NCBI RefSeq assembly: GCF_900101625.1
Contig: NZ_FMYZ01000006.1
Coordinates: forward strand, 124,001-188,000
Direction: 5' to 3'
DNA length: 64,000 nt
DNA from: Cupriavidus sp. YR651
Lineage (GTDB): Bacteria > Pseudomonadota > Gammaproteobacteria > Burkholderiales > Burkholderiaceae
Every line of letters starts with the position of its first letter. Position 1 is the stretch's first letter. The translations under genes and the position numbers were made by a program. Positions 50,295-59,727 of this stretch are shown piece by piece. The notes under the pieces were generated by a model. The model was not told the origin of the DNA. It saw only the letters and a list, made by a program, of their open reading frames with translations, and did not search any database.

Positions 50295-52756
50295 ACGGCA
50301 CGCCGTGGGATAGCAGGTTTCGCCGCGTGCTCTATCGCATCGTGGCGGGCATCATCGTCTTCCTGGCGTTGGTGCTGGTGGGACTGCTGGCGGGAGCCTC
50401 CGCCAATACCGAATTCTTCGACCGGTATTTCACGCTCCTCTTCAAGATCAACCTGGTCGTCGGCGTCCTGCTGATCCTGACCATCGGCGCGCTCGGGTTC
50501 ACGCTGTGGCTGCGCTATCGCCGCGGCAAGTTTGGCACGCGGCTGATGACCAAGCTGGCCGTGTTCTTCGGCGTGGTGGGCGTGCTGCCCGGCGTGCTGA
50601 TCTACCTGGTGTCGCTGCAGTTTGTCTCGCGCAGCATCGAGTCATGGTTCGACGTGCGCGTGGAGACCGCGCTCGAAGCCGGCCTGAATCTCGGACGCTC
50701 CACCATCGACAGCTCGCTGGCCGACCTGCAGGGCAAGGCGCGCCTGATGGCCGATCAGCTCACCGGGGCATCGGGCATCGCCACATCGCTCCAGCTGAAC
50801 CGCCTGCGCGAACAGTATGGCGTGCAGGAGGCCGCGATCTTCACCGGCAGCGGCCGCGTGCTGGCCACCGCATCGAGCAACTATGCCTCGCTGGTCCCGG
50901 ACCTGCCGTCAGGCATGCTGGCCGAGCAGGCGCGCATGGCCGGGGGCTATGCCGCGGTGGAAGGCGGCACCGATCCCGCCGCCGAGGGCCGGCGCCCGGA
51001 CCGCATCGATAGCAGCCACCTGTACCGGCTGCGCGTCATCATCCCGCTCGGGACCGCGCCGTCACCGGTGCCCGTCGACACCCAGGCGAAGCCCGCTGCC
51101 GGCGCCGCCTCCGCGCAACGCCCGCCGCGCGCCGCCATGACCGCGCCCGGAAGCCGCTGGGCCGGCTCGGGCCTTTCGGTGGAGCGGCGTCCGGAAGACG
51201 CGCCTGCGATCGGCTTCGGACTCGTCGGCGATACGGTGCGCGAGGAGCGCTATCTGCAGGTGCTGCATCCCGTGCCGGCCGTGCTGGCCCGCAATGCGGA
51301 CGAGGTCCAGCGTGCGTACCAGGAGTACCAGGAAAAGGCGCTGGGACGCACGGGGCTGCGCAAGATGTATATCGGCACGCTGACGCTGACGCTGTTCCTG
51401 GCGGTGTTCATCGCCGTGATGCTCGCGCTGCTGCTGGGCGGCCAGCTGGCGCGTCCGCTGCTGATGCTGCTGCAGGGGACCAAGGAGGTGGCCGAGGGCG
51501 ATCTCTCGCCCAAGCGTGAACTCAAGAGCCGCGACGAGCTGGGCATGCTGACGCAGCAGTTCAACCAGATGACCCGTCAGCTGTCCGAGGCCCGCATCGC
51601 CGTGGAGGAAAACCGCACCGCGCTGGAACAGTCGAAGGCGTACCTCGAAAGCGTGCTGCAGAATCTGACCGCCGGGGTGCTGGTGTTCGACCGCCGCTTT
51701 GCGCTGATCACGGCCAACCCCGGCGCGGAACGCATCTTCCGCCAGCCGTTCGCGGGCGTGCTGGGCCAGCGTGTCGAGCAAGTCCCGGGCATGGGGGAGT
51801 TTGGCGAGATCGTCCGCCAGGCCTTCTCCGAGCAGACCACCAGCGAAGTCCTGGGTGGCGCGCAGCACTGGCAGAAGCAGATCGAACTGCCGCAGGGCGA
51901 CGAGGAACAACCGCTCACCCTGCTGGTGCGCGGCGCACATTTGCCGGGCGGCAGCCGCGACGAACCCGGCTACGTGGTGGTGTTCGACGATATTTCCGAT
52001 GTGATCGCGGCCCAGCGTTCGGTCGCATGGGGCGAAGTGGCGCGCCGGCTGGCGCATGAAATCAAGAACCCACTGACGCCGATCCAGCTGTCCGCCGAGC
52101 GCCTGCAGATGAAGTTGTCACCGAAACTTGAGCATTCCGACGCGGAAGTGCTAAAGCGCGGGGCTGCGACGATCGTTAACCAGGTAGCGGCAATGAAACG
52201 GATGGTGGACGACTTCCGCGACTATGCCCGCACGCCGCCCGCGGTGGTGCAGGCGCTGGCCCTCAACAGCCTGGTGGCAGAAGTCTTGCATCTGTACGGG
52301 ATTGACGATCCCGCCGTGCATGAACACCCGGTGATTCATTCGGCGCTGGGCCCCGGACTCCCTGAAATCAAGGGCGATCCGACCCAGCTGCGACAGGTTA
52401 TCCACAATCTGCTGCAGAATGCGCAGGATGCGGTGGCGGACAACGTGGCGGCGGGTAGGGCCGCGCCCCATATCACTCTGCACACCGAGACTGTAGAATA
52501 CAAAGATTCTGCTGGCGAAGACCGGCAGGCCGTCAAGCTGTCCATCGCAGATAATGGTCCAGGTTTCGCGCCACGGATTCTCAGCCGTGCGTTCGAACCC
52601 TACGTGACCACGAAAGCCAAAGGTACGGGACTTGGGCTGGCGATGGTAAAAAAGATCATTGACGAACACGGAGCGCGCATCGAGTTGCGCAACCGTATGG
52701 ACGGCACCGACATTGTCGGGGCACAGATCTCGATCCTGTTCGTTAAACTGGCATAG
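50291..52756 (+). CDS. ntrY: NtrY-like sensor histidine kinase
   Basis: The 821-residue membrane kinase starts in the last codons of the DUF4390 gene. Membrane helices lie near residues 15-35, 50-75 and 90-115, with a periplasmic region up to about 355 and another helix near 360-385. A HAMP domain (LARPLLMLLQGTKEVAEGD), a PAS domain (VLQNLTAGVLVFDRRFALIT), then HisKA with the His in ARRLAHEIKNPLTPIQLS follow. The ATPase domain ends with GTGLGLAMVKKIIDEHG. The arrangement is that of NtrY, which senses nitrogen or redox state. A Pro/Ala insertion near 255-285 is unusual. ntrX follows by 56 bp. Confidence 0.94.
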   Translation: MNGTPWDSRFRRVLYRIVAGIIVFLALVLVGLLAGASANTEFFDRYFTLLFKINLVVGVLLILTIGALGFTLWLRYRRGKFGTRLMTKLAVFFGVVGVLPGVLIYLVSLQFVSRSIESWFDVRVETALEAGLNLGRSTIDSSLADLQGKARLMADQLTGASGIATSLQLNRLREQYGVQEAAIFTGSGRVLATASSNYASLVPDLPSGMLAEQARMAGGYAAVEGGTDPAAEGRRPDRIDSSHLYRLRVIIPLGTAPSPVPVDTQAKPAAGAASAQRPPRAAMTAPGSRWAGSGLSVERRPEDAPAIGFGLVGDTVREERYLQVLHPVPAVLARNADEVQRAYQEYQEKALGRTGLRKMYIGTLTLTLFLAVFIAVMLALLLGGQLARPLLMLLQGTKEVAEGDLSPKRELKSRDELGMLTQQFNQMTRQLSEARIAVEENRTALEQSKAYLESVLQNLTAGVLVFDRRFALITANPGAERIFRQPFAGVLGQRVEQVPGMGEFGEIVRQAFSEQTTSEVLGGAQHWQKQIELPQGDEEQPLTLLVRGAHLPGGSRDEPGYVVVFDDISDVIAAQRSVAWGEVARRLAHEIKNPLTPIQLSAERLQMKLSPKLEHSDAEVLKRGAATIVNQVAAMKRMVDDFRDYARTPPAVVQALALNSLVAEVLHLYGIDDPAVHEHPVIHSALGPGLPEIKGDPTQLRQVIHNLLQNAQDAVADNVAAGRAAPHITLHTETVEYKDSAGEDRQAVKLSIADNGPGFAPRILSRAFEPYVTTKAKGTGLGLAMVKKIIDEHGARIELRNRMDGTDIVGAQISILFVKLA

Positions 52757-52812
52757 TCAATCTTGCGTCGTCGGCCAGTCGGCGACGCTGCGGTGGGGTT
52801 AAGAGGGGAAGT

Positions 52813-53532
52813 ATGGCAACCATCCTCGTAGTCGACGACGAAATGGGTATCCGGGAACTACTCTCGGAAATCCTGAGTGACGAAGGCCATGTGGTCGAAC
52901 TGGCGGAAAACGCCCAGCAGGCACGCGAGTACCGTGCGGGCTCCACGCCCGATCTTGTCCTGCTCGATATCTGGATGCCGGATACCGATGGCGTCACGCT
53001 GTTGAAGGAGTGGTCGGCACAGGGCTACCTGACGATGCCGGTCATCATGATGTCCGGTCACGCCACGATTGATACCGCGGTGGAGGCCACCAAGATCGGT
53101 GCGCTGAACTTCCTCGAGAAGCCCATCGCGCTGCAAAAGCTGCTGTCCGCCGTGGAGCAAGGTCTGGCGCGCGGCATCGAACGACCGCGCGCGGCCGCAC
53201 CGGCCGCCACCGCGACGCCTGCCGCCACGACTACGCCCGGCGAATCCGCCATGGCCGCGTCGGTTCCTGCCGAGATGCCAGCGGAAGCTTCCGCCAACGG
53301 CAGTCCGGCACGCCTGCCCGAGGCCGAGATGCACTTCTCCTTCGACATGCCGCTCCGCGAGGCCCGCGACCTGTTCGAGCGCGCCTATTTCGAATATCAC
53401 CTGGTGCGTGAGCACGGCAGCATGACGCGCGTGGCCGAGAAGACCGGCCTTGAGCGCACGCACCTCTATCGCAAGCTCAAGCAGCTTGGCGTGGAACTGG
53501 GCCGCAACAAGCCCGAGCCCACGGAGCAGTAA
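52813..53532 (+). CDS. ntrX: NtrX-like response regulator lacking the AAA+ domain
   Basis: The 239-residue protein begins with an NtrX-type receiver (ILVVDDEMGIRELLSEILSD, phospho-acceptor in LVLLDIWMPDTDG, Lys in FLEKPI). Residues about 120-170 are an Ala/Thr/Pro linker. The end is a Fis-type helix-turn-helix (REARDLFERAYFEYHLVREH and KTGLERTHLYRKLKQLG) as at the NtrX C-terminus. The whole central sigma-54 ATPase (about 230 residues, GAFTGA motif) is absent. The join is clean and in frame, so this is an evolved form, not a frameshift. It cannot activate sigma-54 and should act as a plain activator or repressor. GAGGGG precedes the ATG. Confidence 0.92.
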   Translation: MATILVVDDEMGIRELLSEILSDEGHVVELAENAQQAREYRAGSTPDLVLLDIWMPDTDGVTLLKEWSAQGYLTMPVIMMSGHATIDTAVEATKIGALNFLEKPIALQKLLSAVEQGLARGIERPRAAAPAATATPAATTTPGESAMAASVPAEMPAEASANGSPARLPEAEMHFSFDMPLREARDLFERAYFEYHLVREHGSMTRVAEKTGLERTHLYRKLKQLGVELGRNKPEPTEQ

Positions 53533-53590
53533 CAGTGATGCACGGGACGCTTGACTGGGTCCAGTCTCGCTGATATAGTTTCGCTTCTTT

Positions 53591-53666
53591 GGCCCGGTAG
53601 CTCAGTCGGTAGAGCAGAGGATTGAAAATCCTTGTGTCGGCGGTTCGATTCCGTCCCAGGCCACCA
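53591..53666 (+). tRNA. tRNA-Phe (anticodon GAA)
   Basis: The 76-nt sequence folds as a tRNA: acceptor GGCCCGG with CCAGGCC (one C-A mismatch), D arm GCTC/GAGC, anticodon stem GAGGA/TCCTT closing loop TTGAAAA with anticodon GAA, 5-nt variable loop, T arm GGCGG-TTCGATT-CCGTC, and encoded ACCA end. A terminator follows at once. Confidence 0.98.
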
Positions 53667-53672
53667 GAATTC

Positions 53673-53702
53673 AAAGGCCAACCGTTCGCGGTTGGCCTTT
53701 TT
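53673..53702 (+). terminator. Intrinsic terminator of tRNA-Phe
   Basis: AAAGGCCAACCG and CGGTTGGCCTTT form a 12-bp stem around a TTCG tetraloop, followed by T-rich sequence, 7 nt after the tRNA. Confidence 0.95.
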
Positions 53703-53997
53703 GTTTTTGCTGCTCGTTTTTGCGTCCGTCTTCCCGCTCGTTTTTCGCCAGTTTCTCCGCCGCTCGATCCCAAAGCCACCGCATGTTTTCGTGCACCCTG
53801 GCTCTCGTCCCGCGCAGTCCGCGCATTGCAAGAATTTCAAATCTGAACCCATGGCAACACACCCGTGGCAGGCCATCGGCGTGGTCCGCACGGCCATGAC
53901 GGCCGCCGCGTGTGAGCGCACGTAACGGCATTGGAATTGGCTCTGCGGGTGTTCTACCGTAGAGACACGTACCGTGATGTTCATGCTGGAGACTGCC

Positions 53998-54249
53998 ATG
54001 GCCCTGCGCTCCCTTGCCTCCCACAGCACCGCGCAGCTGCGTCGGCTGATCGGCCAGATTCAGGCCGAACTGGACGCGCTCGAGCAGCTCAGTGCCACCG
54101 ACGCGGATGCCCAGACCAAACTTGCCTATGCCTGCGCGCGTCTGCACGACGGCATGGAAGCCATCGAGGATGCGTTGGCCTCCCTGCGCGCCTTGCAGCA
54201 AGTCCGGCCGGTCTCGCTGCGATCCAGACGATCCCCGCGGCTGGCGTGA
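53998..54249 (+). CDS. Small hypothetical protein
   Basis: An 83-residue frame starts at the ATG at 53998, 5 bases after CTGGAG; an in-frame start 8 codons earlier is possible. The product (MALRSLASHSTAQLRRLIGQ, then IQAELDALEQLSATDADAQT) is helical with heptad-like Leu spacing, and ends in Arg/Ser-rich VSLRSRRSPRLA. I recognise no family. It stands alone between tRNA-Phe and the flavoenzyme gene. Codon use is like the neighbours, supporting a real gene. Confidence 0.6.
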   Translation: MALRSLASHSTAQLRRLIGQIQAELDALEQLSATDADAQTKLAYACARLHDGMEAIEDALASLRALQQVRPVSLRSRRSPRLA

Positions 54250-54414
54250 TTGCCTGACGTGACAGTCACTGCGGTCGCGCGGCCGTAACGGTCGAACTAT
54301 TGCCCTCCCGATCTCAAAGCCACAAGAACCCGCACCCGCAACCACCCAAGGCCTCGCGATGTCTTATGGGCGCCTCATGGCCCTGGGTGTCTTCAAGATT
54401 CCCTTGCGTCCCCA

Positions 54415-55899
54415 TCACCCGAACAATTCCTCGGCCACCGTGGGATGCAGCGGCAGCGTCGATTTCAGGTGCGACGTCTTCAACCCCAGCCTCAATGCCA
54501 CCGCCAGCGTCTGAACGATCTCCGGCGCCGCGTTATCCATCAGGTGCGCGCCCAGCACCCGCCCGCTGCGCGCGTTCAACACCAGCTTGAACATCGACGT
54601 CTGCGCGTTGCCGCCGAAGCGGTTCTCCAGCGACACAAAGCGCTTGATTTCCGTGCGAATACGATCCGCCTTGCCGCCGGCGGCCTCGATGGCCTGCGCC
54701 TCCGTCAGTCCGACCGCGCCAATCGCCGGCTCGCAAAACACCGCCGTCGGCACAAAGTCGAAATCGGCGATGTCTCCACGCTTGCCGAACAGCCGATCCG
54801 CCACCCATCGGCCCTGCGCAATCGCCACTGGCGTCAGGTGGATGTTCTCCGCCATGCAATCGCCAATCGCGTACAGCGAACGTTCCGAACTCCGAAACTG
54901 ACGGTCGACGCGGATGCCACCCTTCGGCCCCATCTTGACCCCGATCTCCTCCAGGCCCAGCCCGTGGACGTTCGCTTCACGACCGATTGCGGCCAGCACC
55001 GCCTGGGCACGCACGGTCTGCGTACGCCCCGGATGGCTGTCCTGCCGGTAACAGACTTCCACCGCGCCGTTAGTCTGCGAGAGCAACGTCACGTCGGTAT
55101 TGAAATGGAGCCGGATGCCCGTGGCGGCTAGCGCCTCCGCCAGCGAACGCGAGATATCGTGATCGAAGCGCGGGAGCAGCCGGTCCTCGCGCACCAGCAG
55201 GTCCACCTTGACCCCGTAGCGGGACAGGATCGACGCCAGTTCCACGGCGATGTATCCGCCACCGATCACGACGATCGATGCCGGCACGGTCTGCCACGTG
55301 AACACGTCGTCCGACGTACCCGCAAGCTCCCCGCCCGGCACGGGCAGCGCGCGCGGACGGGCGCCGGTGGCGATCAGCGTCTTGCGCGCCTGCACGATCT
55401 CGTTGCCGATGACGATCTCCGTCGGCGCGGCCAGCCGGGCCTCGCCGTGCAGGATCTCCACGCCGGCCTCCGCCAGCCGCTGGGTGTAAGACGCATTGAG
55501 CCGCGCGACTTCCGCATTGACGCGCACGATGGCGTCACGCCAGTCCTCCTTGCCGCCGGTATGCGACAGGCAGCCCGACAGGATCGCCGCCAGGGTGGCC
55601 CCGTAGGACAACATCTTCTTTGGCACGCAACCACGGTTGACGCAGGTGCCACCGATCGCGCCACGCTCCACCAGGATCACGCGTGCACCATGCGATGCGG
55701 CGCGCCGTGCCGCGGCCACGCCGCCGGAGCCCGCGCCGATAACGACGAAATCCGCTTCCCGTGCCTTGGGCGGCTTGCCCGCACGCTTGCGGCGCGGCAC
55801 ATTTTCCACGGCGGGCTCCGCGCTGATCTCGCGCGCGCGGCGGCGCTCCTTCGCCGGTGTCGGGGTGGCGATCTCGGGTGTTGCCTGGCGCTTAGTCAT
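54415..55899 (-). CDS. gor: Glutathione-reductase-like FAD disulfide oxidoreductase
   Basis: The 494-residue flavoprotein starts at 55899 with AGGAGG 5 bases upstream. Residues 1-48 are a basic extension (AKERRRAREISAEPAVENVP and RRKRAGK) before the FAD loop FVVIGAGSGGVAAARRAASH. The redox-active disulfide is in GGTCVNRGCVPKKMLSYGA, the pattern of glutathione reductases. The NAD(P) site is VVIGGGYIAVELASILSRYG, the second FAD motif YAIGDCMAENIHLTPVAIAQ, and the active-site base lies in PLHPTVAEELFG. The substrate is probably glutathione disulfide; trypanothione- or mycothione-like substrates cannot be excluded. Reading the N-terminal extension as a tail is inference. Confidence 0.9.
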   Translation of the reverse strand: MTKRQATPEIATPTPAKERRRAREISAEPAVENVPRRKRAGKPPKAREADFVVIGAGSGGVAAARRAASHGARVILVERGAIGGTCVNRGCVPKKMLSYGATLAAILSGCLSHTGGKEDWRDAIVRVNAEVARLNASYTQRLAEAGVEILHGEARLAAPTEIVIGNEIVQARKTLIATGARPRALPVPGGELAGTSDDVFTWQTVPASIVVIGGGYIAVELASILSRYGVKVDLLVREDRLLPRFDHDISRSLAEALAATGIRLHFNTDVTLLSQTNGAVEVCYRQDSHPGRTQTVRAQAVLAAIGREANVHGLGLEEIGVKMGPKGGIRVDRQFRSSERSLYAIGDCMAENIHLTPVAIAQGRWVADRLFGKRGDIADFDFVPTAVFCEPAIGAVGLTEAQAIEAAGGKADRIRTEIKRFVSLENRFGGNAQTSMFKLVLNARSGRVLGAHLMDNAAPEIVQTLAVALRLGLKTSHLKSTLPLHPTVAEELFG

Positions 55900-55969
55900 C
55901 CATGCCTCCTTGATACGCGGCGCGTAGCCGCACTCAACAGACCGACCGGCGCCATCAGGGCGCAACTGC

Positions 55970-56887
55970 CTATGACGCCGGCAACAATTCCTTGTCACGA
56001 ATCTCCGGCCAGTCGCGCAGGAAGGCTTCCCCGTCGCGACGTCCGAGATCGTAGGCGTGCGTCATCCCCTCGGGCCGGGTGTAGTCCCAGCTGGAAATCG
56101 GCACACGTTGCGAAGGTTGCAGATACAGGCGGCGCTGGCCGCCCACGTCCAGCGCAAAACGGCGCGGGCGCGGGTACAGCCGCGTCACCAGCACCAGCAC
56201 ATTGCCCGGCGCGGCATCCAGCGCATCGACGGGCACGTTGTCCACCAGCCCGCCGTCGAGCACGGCACGGCCGCCACGCTTGAGCACGGGCGTGAACGGC
56301 GGCGTGGAGGCCGATTGCAGCAGCAGGTCCGCCAGGTCTTCCGGTGAGCGGCAATCCTGGGCCAGCACGAACTCCGGACGGAAGCCGAGCTTGCGCCCCA
56401 GCCGCGGATGCAGCGTCTTCAGGATGTGCTTGTCGATGTTGTACGCCAGCAGCCCGGCCGCCACGGCCAGGCGCGGGCCACTCCACGGCGGAATGTGCGC
56501 CACCCCGATGCGGATCTCGGGTGCCTGCTGCAGCCGCGCAAGCCGGTTATCGCCAAACAGCGACAGCAAGGCATTGCGGTAGATGCCGTAGTGCGGGAAC
56601 ACGCGCTCGCGCCGCCACAGATTGCCCCAGTAGGCATTGCGTGTGTTGTCGGCCAGGATCGACCGGTAGTACGCCATGGTCTGGTGCGAGTCATGGGCAT
56701 AGACCATGCACGCGGTGGCGGCGCCGGCCGATATCGCCGCGATCACGCGCGGCCGCAGCCCCAGCTCGGGCGCCACGGTGTCCCACAATCCCGCCTGCCA
56801 CCAGCAGCGGTTGCCGCCGCCGGCAAAGACGATCTGGTCGAAGGGCTGCGCCAGGGAAGGGGAGGTCGGCGTACCGCCAAGGGTCAT
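55970..56887 (-). CDS. Patatin-like phospholipase
   Basis: The 305-residue protein starts at 56887 (MTLGGTPTSPSLAQPFD). The patatin oxyanion loop is IVFAGGGNRCWWQAGLW. The nucleophile Ser lies in AISAGAATACM, where the usual GxSxG is AxSxG. The catalytic Asp is in AVLDGGLVDNVPVDALDA. These are the Ser-Asp dyad and glycine loop of patatin lipid acyl hydrolases. No signal peptide is seen. No clear ribosome site precedes the start. The hotdog thioesterase is 35 bp upstream on the same strand, so both may act on acyl lipids. Confidence 0.9.
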   Translation of the reverse strand: MTLGGTPTSPSLAQPFDQIVFAGGGNRCWWQAGLWDTVAPELGLRPRVIAAISAGAATACMVYAHDSHQTMAYYRSILADNTRNAYWGNLWRRERVFPHYGIYRNALLSLFGDNRLARLQQAPEIRIGVAHIPPWSGPRLAVAAGLLAYNIDKHILKTLHPRLGRKLGFRPEFVLAQDCRSPEDLADLLLQSASTPPFTPVLKRGGRAVLDGGLVDNVPVDALDAAPGNVLVLVTRLYPRPRRFALDVGGQRRLYLQPSQRVPISSWDYTRPEGMTHAYDLGRRDGEAFLRDWPEIRDKELLPAS

Positions 56888-56922
56888 GATCGGGAAGGGG
56901 AATGGTGTCCGCGCGTGGACAA

Positions 56923-57339
56923 TCAGAGCAGCGCGTAAGTGGTGGTGGCCTGCACCGCGAGCTTGCCATCCTTGCCGGTCAGTTCGATTTCGCCGAACAC
57001 CACGGTCTTGCCCAGGCGCAGCACATTGGCACGCACCAGCACATCCCCGTCGATGACGGGCCGCATGAAGTTGGTGGTAAGGCTGACCGTGGTCATCGGG
57101 CGGAATTCGCCCAGCGCACTGGAGATGGCGACGATCATCGCCGTATCGGCCGCGGACATCAGGACTTGTCCGCACACCACGCCGCCGGCATGGCGGAGGC
57201 TCTCGCTGAAAGGCAGGCGCAGCGTCACGCCGCCGGCATCGGCAGCCTCGGCGCGCAGGCCTAGCTGGCGTACCCACGGGGCAAGAACCCGCTCCAGCGT
57301 GGCGTCGACGTCGGCAAGCGTAAGGATGGACTCGGGCAT
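56923..57339 (-). CDS. PaaI-type hotdog thioesterase
   Basis: The 138-residue protein has a hotdog fold of the PaaI/YbgC group. The central helix and active-site region are FSESLRHAGGVVCGQVLMSA and ADTAMIVAISSALGEFRPMT; the strand VSLTTNFMRPVIDGDVLVRA is the typical following motif. It likely hydrolyses acyl- or aryl-CoA thioesters as a tetramer. It is transcribed toward the patatin gene. Substrate unknown. Confidence 0.92.
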   Translation of the reverse strand: MPESILTLADVDATLERVLAPWVRQLGLRAEAADAGGVTLRLPFSESLRHAGGVVCGQVLMSAADTAMIVAISSALGEFRPMTTVSLTTNFMRPVIDGDVLVRANVLRLGKTVVFGEIELTGKDGKLAVQATTTYALL

Positions 57340-57474
57340 GGCGATCCTGTCGGCATGGCCACGCGGGCCGCCACCGGCAGCGAAGGCTGCGGGCGGCGCT
57401 TTGGTCTCCTCCGGCGCGGCGCGATGTTTGCGCCAATGATACAGGGGGCGCCGGCCCCCCGCATGCGCCGTCGG

Positions 57475-58989
57475 TTATGCGGCGTTGTCGGCCTCGACGC
57501 GCGCGCTGGACCGGGTGGCGTGCCAGCGCAGCAGGCGCGGGACCACCACCACGGCCACCGTCAGCGCCAGGATCGTGGCGGAGATCGGCTGCTTGATGAA
57601 CAGGCTCCAGTCGCCCTGACCGATCGACAGCGCATTGCGCAACTGCTTCTCGGCCATCGGCCCCAGGATCAGGCCGACGATCACCGGCGCGGTCGGGAAG
57701 TCGAAGCGGCGCATCGCCATGCCCAGCAGGCCGATCAGGAACAACAGCAGCAGGTCGAACCACGACTGGCGGATGCCATACGCGCCCAGGCCGGCGAAGA
57801 TCAGGATGCCGCCGTACAGCAGCGGGGTGGGCACGCGCAGCATGCGCACCCACAGGCCGATCGCGGGCAGGTTCAGCACCAGCAGCATCACGTTGCCGAT
57901 ATACAGCGATGCCAGCAAGCCCCACACCAGGTCGCCCGAGGTCTGGAACAGCATCGGGCCCGGCTGCAGGTTGTAGTTCTGGAACGCGGCCAGCAGGATC
58001 GCGGTGGTGTTCGAGGTCGGGATGCCCAGCGTCAGCAGCGGGGCCAGCGTGGCGGTGACCGCGGCGTTGTTGGCAGCCTCCGGGCCTGCCACGCCTTCGA
58101 TGGCGCCCACCTTGCCGAACTCTTCCTTGTGGTTCGACAGCTTCTTCTCCGTCGCATACGACAGGAAGGTCGGGATCTCCGCGCCACCCGCCGGAATCAG
58201 GCCGAACGGGAAGCCGATCAGCGTGCCGCGCAGCCAGGCCGGCACCGAACGCTTCCAGTCCGACTTGTTCATGTGGACCGAGCTCAGCTTGTTGAACGTG
58301 CCGTCCGGTTGCGGGAAGAACGCGTTGAACAGCGCCTCGCCCACGGCGAACAGGCCCACGGCCACGACGACGATATCCACGCCGTCATACAGCTCCTGGA
58401 CGTTCATCGAGTAGCGGGTCTGGCCGGACAGCGAATCCATGCCGATCAGGCCGATACCCAGGCCCAGGAACAGGCTGGTCATGCCGCGCAGCAGCGACGA
58501 CCCCAGCACGGCGGACACTGTGGTGAAGGCCAGCAGCATGATCATGAAATACTCGCCCGGGCCGAACTGCAGCGCCACGTCCGCGGCCACCGGCGCGAAC
58601 ATCGACAGCAGCACCGTGGCAATCGTGCCGGCCACGAACGAGCCGATCGCGGCCGTTGCCAGCGCGGGGCCCGCGCGACCATTCTTGGCCATCAGGTTGC
58701 CTTCCATGGCTGTGACCATGGTCGACGATTCACCGGGCGTGTTCATCAGGATCGACGTCGTCGATCCGCCATACATCGCACCGTAGTAGATGCCGGCAAA
58801 CATGATCAGCGCGGCGGTGGGCTCCACCTTGGCGGTCAGCGGCAGCAGCATCGCCACGGTCAGCGCCGGGCCAATGCCGGGCAGCACGCCGATGGCGGTG
58901 CCCAGGAAGCAGCCCACCAGGGCCCACATCAGGTTTATCGGCGTGATGGCCACGGCAAAGCCGTGCATCAGCTGGTTCAGGGTATCCAT
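57475..58989 (-). CDS. tctA: Tripartite tricarboxylate transporter, large membrane subunit TctA
   Basis: The 504-residue subunit has about 12 membrane helices. Family landmarks are [40 protein letters not shown] and [20 protein letters not shown]. It takes up citrate or a related carboxylate with Na+ or H+, fed by the TctC receptor encoded upstream. The tctB stop is 27 bp before its start; the order tctC-tctB-tctA is the usual one. Substrate not determined. Confidence 0.96.
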   Translation of the reverse strand: MDTLNQLMHGFAVAITPINLMWALVGCFLGTAIGVLPGIGPALTVAMLLPLTAKVEPTAALIMFAGIYYGAMYGGSTTSILMNTPGESSTMVTAMEGNLMAKNGRAGPALATAAIGSFVAGTIATVLLSMFAPVAADVALQFGPGEYFMIMLLAFTTVSAVLGSSLLRGMTSLFLGLGIGLIGMDSLSGQTRYSMNVQELYDGVDIVVVAVGLFAVGEALFNAFFPQPDGTFNKLSSVHMNKSDWKRSVPAWLRGTLIGFPFGLIPAGGAEIPTFLSYATEKKLSNHKEEFGKVGAIEGVAGPEAANNAAVTATLAPLLTLGIPTSNTTAILLAAFQNYNLQPGPMLFQTSGDLVWGLLASLYIGNVMLLVLNLPAIGLWVRMLRVPTPLLYGGILIFAGLGAYGIRQSWFDLLLLFLIGLLGMAMRRFDFPTAPVIVGLILGPMAEKQLRNALSIGQGDWSLFIKQPISATILALTVAVVVVPRLLRWHATRSSARVEADNAA

Positions 58990-59016
58990 GTCAGTTCCTC
59001 CCGTTGGGGTGCGGGC

Positions 59017-59490
59017 TCAGAAGCCGGCAACCGGCAGCAGCGGCAGGTTGATGCCGAGCAAGAAATCAAACAGCGCCCACATCGGCACCGTGAGCACGAG
59101 ACCGATCAGCGTGTCGCGCACGATGCGGCGGCTGCCATAGCCTCGCGCGACGCAGACCATCATCAGCGTCGACGAGAACACGAAGCCCAGCGTGCCAATC
59201 AGCGCCATGTTCAGCACCAGGCCCAGTGCCACCCACAGGAAACCCTTGAAGTTGTGCGGAGCCGATGGCAATTCGGCATCTTCCTCCGGCATGTTGCGGA
59301 ACCCGCCGCGCACGCCTTGCCAGGTCAGCAGCGCGCCGCAGACCGCCAGGCCGATGGCCACCAGCGTGGGCACGAAGCGCGGCGACAAGCCGGCATAGCC
59401 TTCCTCGCCCGAGATGCCCGGCAGGCCGGCAAGGAAAAAGGCGGACACCGCCAGGATGGCAATGCCGATGGAGACGTGGGATGGTTTCAT
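59017..59490 (-). CDS. tctB: Tripartite tricarboxylate transporter, small membrane subunit TctB
   Basis: The 157-residue protein starts at 59490 (MKPSHVSIGIAILAVSAFFL). It has four membrane helices, including FLWVALGLVLNMALIGTLGF and TLIGLVLTVPMWALFDFLLG, the latter a TctB landmark. It forms the membrane complex with TctA encoded downstream. The ribosome site is weak. Confidence 0.93.
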   Translation of the reverse strand: MKPSHVSIGIAILAVSAFFLAGLPGISGEEGYAGLSPRFVPTLVAIGLAVCGALLTWQGVRGGFRNMPEEDAELPSAPHNFKGFLWVALGLVLNMALIGTLGFVFSSTLMMVCVARGYGSRRIVRDTLIGLVLTVPMWALFDFLLGINLPLLPVAGF

Positions 59491-59727
59491 GATGGGGCTC
59501 TCGGAGGGTCCTGCTTCCCGCATGGTCACGGGGCCCGGTGACGTTATAGGTTTAGTTTTGAGGTGCTGCGCAGGTGATGGCGGCACCGGGCCCCGTGCCG
59601 TCCTCCGGACAGCCGGCAATCGCCAGCGGTCCGGGCGGGAACAGCAGGGTGAGACAAACTTCCGCGACAACAAGGTTGGCCAGGCCGGTGGCACCGAGGG
59701 CCACCACGCCCGGCACGCGACGCCCGC

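Noticed and set aside
53851..53925. Possible 24-residue peptide MATHPWQAIGVVRTAMTAAA...
   Set aside because: No ribosome site and too short to support from sequence alone.
53466..54029. Minus-strand frame containing GTESNRRHKDFQSSALPTELPG-like text
   Set aside because: This peptide is the well-known antisense translation of tRNA genes; the frame simply runs across tRNA-Phe and its terminator.
56888..57925. Upstream extension of the patatin frame
   Set aside because: It overlaps the hotdog thioesterase and part of tctA and has no homology; the ATG at 56887 fits the patatin start.
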